Assembly: GCA_018970965.1 (NCBI GenBank) | Contig: JAGWVG010000076.1 | Location: 1-7,883 of the forward strand | Origin: Alphaproteobacteria bacterium | Lineage (GTDB): Bacteria > Pseudomonadota > Alphaproteobacteria > Sphingomonadales > Sphingomonadaceae | DNA: 7,883 nucleotides | Direction: 5' to 3' | Shown: one piece after another, positions 7,014 to 7,883 of the stretch | Numbering within the stretch: position 1 is the first letter of the stretch | How the letters are laid out: each line of letters begins with the position of its first letter | Program-made: the position numbers and the translations under genes | Notes under the pieces: generated by a model | Told to the model about the DNA's origin: nothing | Databases searched by the model: none | Seen by the model: only the letters and a program-made list of their open reading frames with translations

Positions 7014-7838
7014 GCCCTCTTCGCGCAATTTAAGGCTTTCCGTGAACAACGGGATTTTGGCTTTTTGAAACGCCCCGGGTGTCATTCCGGCATAGCGGCG
7101 CACCTCGCGGTTTAGGTGCGATTGGTCAAAATAACGCAGGCTTGCCAGTTCTGCCTGATCAGCATTGCCCAGCTTGCGCATGGCTGCTGCCATATCCAAA
7201 AAGCGACACCGCTGAAGAACTGATTTGGGCGACATGCCAAAGCTGGTGAGGCAGCGGCGCTCCAACTGTCGAGGAGAAAGGCCCAGCACGCGTGCCGCCT
7301 CTTCGACGCGCGTGGTGCTGTCTTGCCGCGCAATTGCCTCAAATGTCGCAATGATGGGATCAATGCCTTTCCGGCCCATTGCCTCTAATTGCGTATCAAT
7401 CACGGCTTCCATAGCGGTGATGCGATCTGCATCTTTTTTGGCAGCTGCCAAAGTTTCGCAAAGCGTTGTGACCAAGGGCATATCCCAGCAGTTCGCAAGC
7501 GGAGAAATATGGTCAACATGGTCGGCGGCGCGGGCGTTGAACAAGGCCATCCACGCACTCGGCCGAATGGCAAAACCTGATAGGGCGATTGGCCCACGTA
7601 TCCGGATTTTGAGCATCTTTGAATTTGGGCCGAACAACAATGCCCCAGAGCCAGCAACCCATTGGCCCTCATGCCACCAATCCCACTCGCCAGCATGAAT
7701 AACACGCACAAAGCCGTTATCCGCCATCAGATAATCTTCATGACAAAAATCTTGGGGGAGCTTTGCTTCAACAAAATAGTGGCGGCGGATAAAGGGCAGC
7801 AGCCGGGCAGACGGCGCGAAATTACGTGAAGAAATCAT
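6999..7838 (-). CDS. AraC-family transcriptional regulator
   Basis: A 279-residue regulator with the common layout of an N-terminal sensing domain and a C-terminal AraC/XylS DNA-binding domain. The N-terminal half (about 8-105, with [16 protein letters not shown] near the start and [15 protein letters not shown] in the middle) resembles the DUF6597-type sensor found in many proteobacterial AraC proteins; its ligand is unknown. The DNA-binding part spans about 163-260. The first helix-turn-helix is around 176-197 ([19 protein letters not shown]), and the second around 228-252, with the conserved [19 protein letters not shown] pattern. The ATG at 7838 is preceded by a G-rich ribosome site (GGGGGGATGA). 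A TAACAT at 7874-7869 could be a -10 box, but its -35 would lie beyond the window. The gene is convergent with recF, and nothing near it in the window is an obvious target; the gene on its far side is not visible. Confidence 0.92.
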   Translation of the reverse strand: MISSRNFAPSARLLPFIRRHYFVEAKLPQDFCHEDYLMADNGFVRVIHAGEWDWWHEGQWVAGSGALLFGPNSKMLKIRIRGPIALSGFAIRPSAWMALFNARAADHVDHISPLANCWDMPLVTTLCETLAAAKKDADRITAMEAVIDTQLEAMGRKGIDPIIATFEAIARQDSTTRVEEAARVLGLSPRQLERRCLTSFGMSPKSVLQRCRFLDMAAAMRKLGNADQAELASLRYFDQSHLNREVRRYAGMTPGAFQKAKIPLFTESLKLREEGKTLA

Positions 7839-7883
7839 TCATCCCCCCAAAGGCAAGGCCAGCGCCAGATGTTATTCGGCTTT

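Noticed and set aside
1..7883. Mobile element, defence island, CRISPR or toxin-antitoxin system
   Set aside because: All seven genes belong to core metabolic, repair or regulatory families. I found no direct repeat arrays, transposase, integrase, tRNA-bounded insertion or clear shift in base composition on reading both strands.

Overview
The window looks like an ordinary chromosomal segment of a moderately GC-rich proteobacterium. The best guess is an alphaproteobacterium, possibly of the Sphingomonadales. This rests on the style of the RecF, PutA and PhaZ proteins and on the mix of PHA and acyl-CoA genes; no rRNA or other marker is present, so the genus is unresolved. Coding density is very high, with seven protein genes separated by gaps of 93 bases or less. 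I see no tRNA, rRNA, CRISPR array, insertion sequence, integrase or phage gene, and base composition appears uniform by eye.

Layout from left to right: (1) the 3' part of an intracellular polyhydroxyalkanoate depolymerase gene, phaZ (+), cut by the window edge just before its catalytic cysteine; (2) convergent with it and 6 bases away, a small DUF1232 membrane protein (-); (3) 11 bases upstream of that gene on the same strand, putA (-), a 982-residue bifunctional proline dehydrogenase and glutamate-semialdehyde dehydrogenase of the short kind without a DNA-binding domain; (4) a 93-base divergent promoter region; (5) a MaoC-type hot-dog enoyl-CoA hydratase/dehydratase (+) and (6) a type II thiolase (+), 38 bases apart with a small terminator-like hairpin between them; (7) a strong intrinsic terminator, then recF (+); (8) an AraC-family regulator (-) convergent with recF, the two stop codons overlapping in a shared TTAA.

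The metabolic theme is carbon and energy turnover. PhaZ mobilises stored polyester. The hydratase and thiolase act on 3-hydroxyacyl-, enoyl- and 3-ketoacyl-CoA intermediates that connect fatty-acid oxidation, PHA and acetyl-CoA. PutA feeds proline carbon to glutamate and electrons to the quinone pool. RecF is a housekeeping recombination-repair protein and seems unrelated to its neighbours. The AraC-type regulator has no visible target inside the window. I found no convincing sign of a new biological system. The findings below are modest points of gene organisation, regulation and sequence detail.
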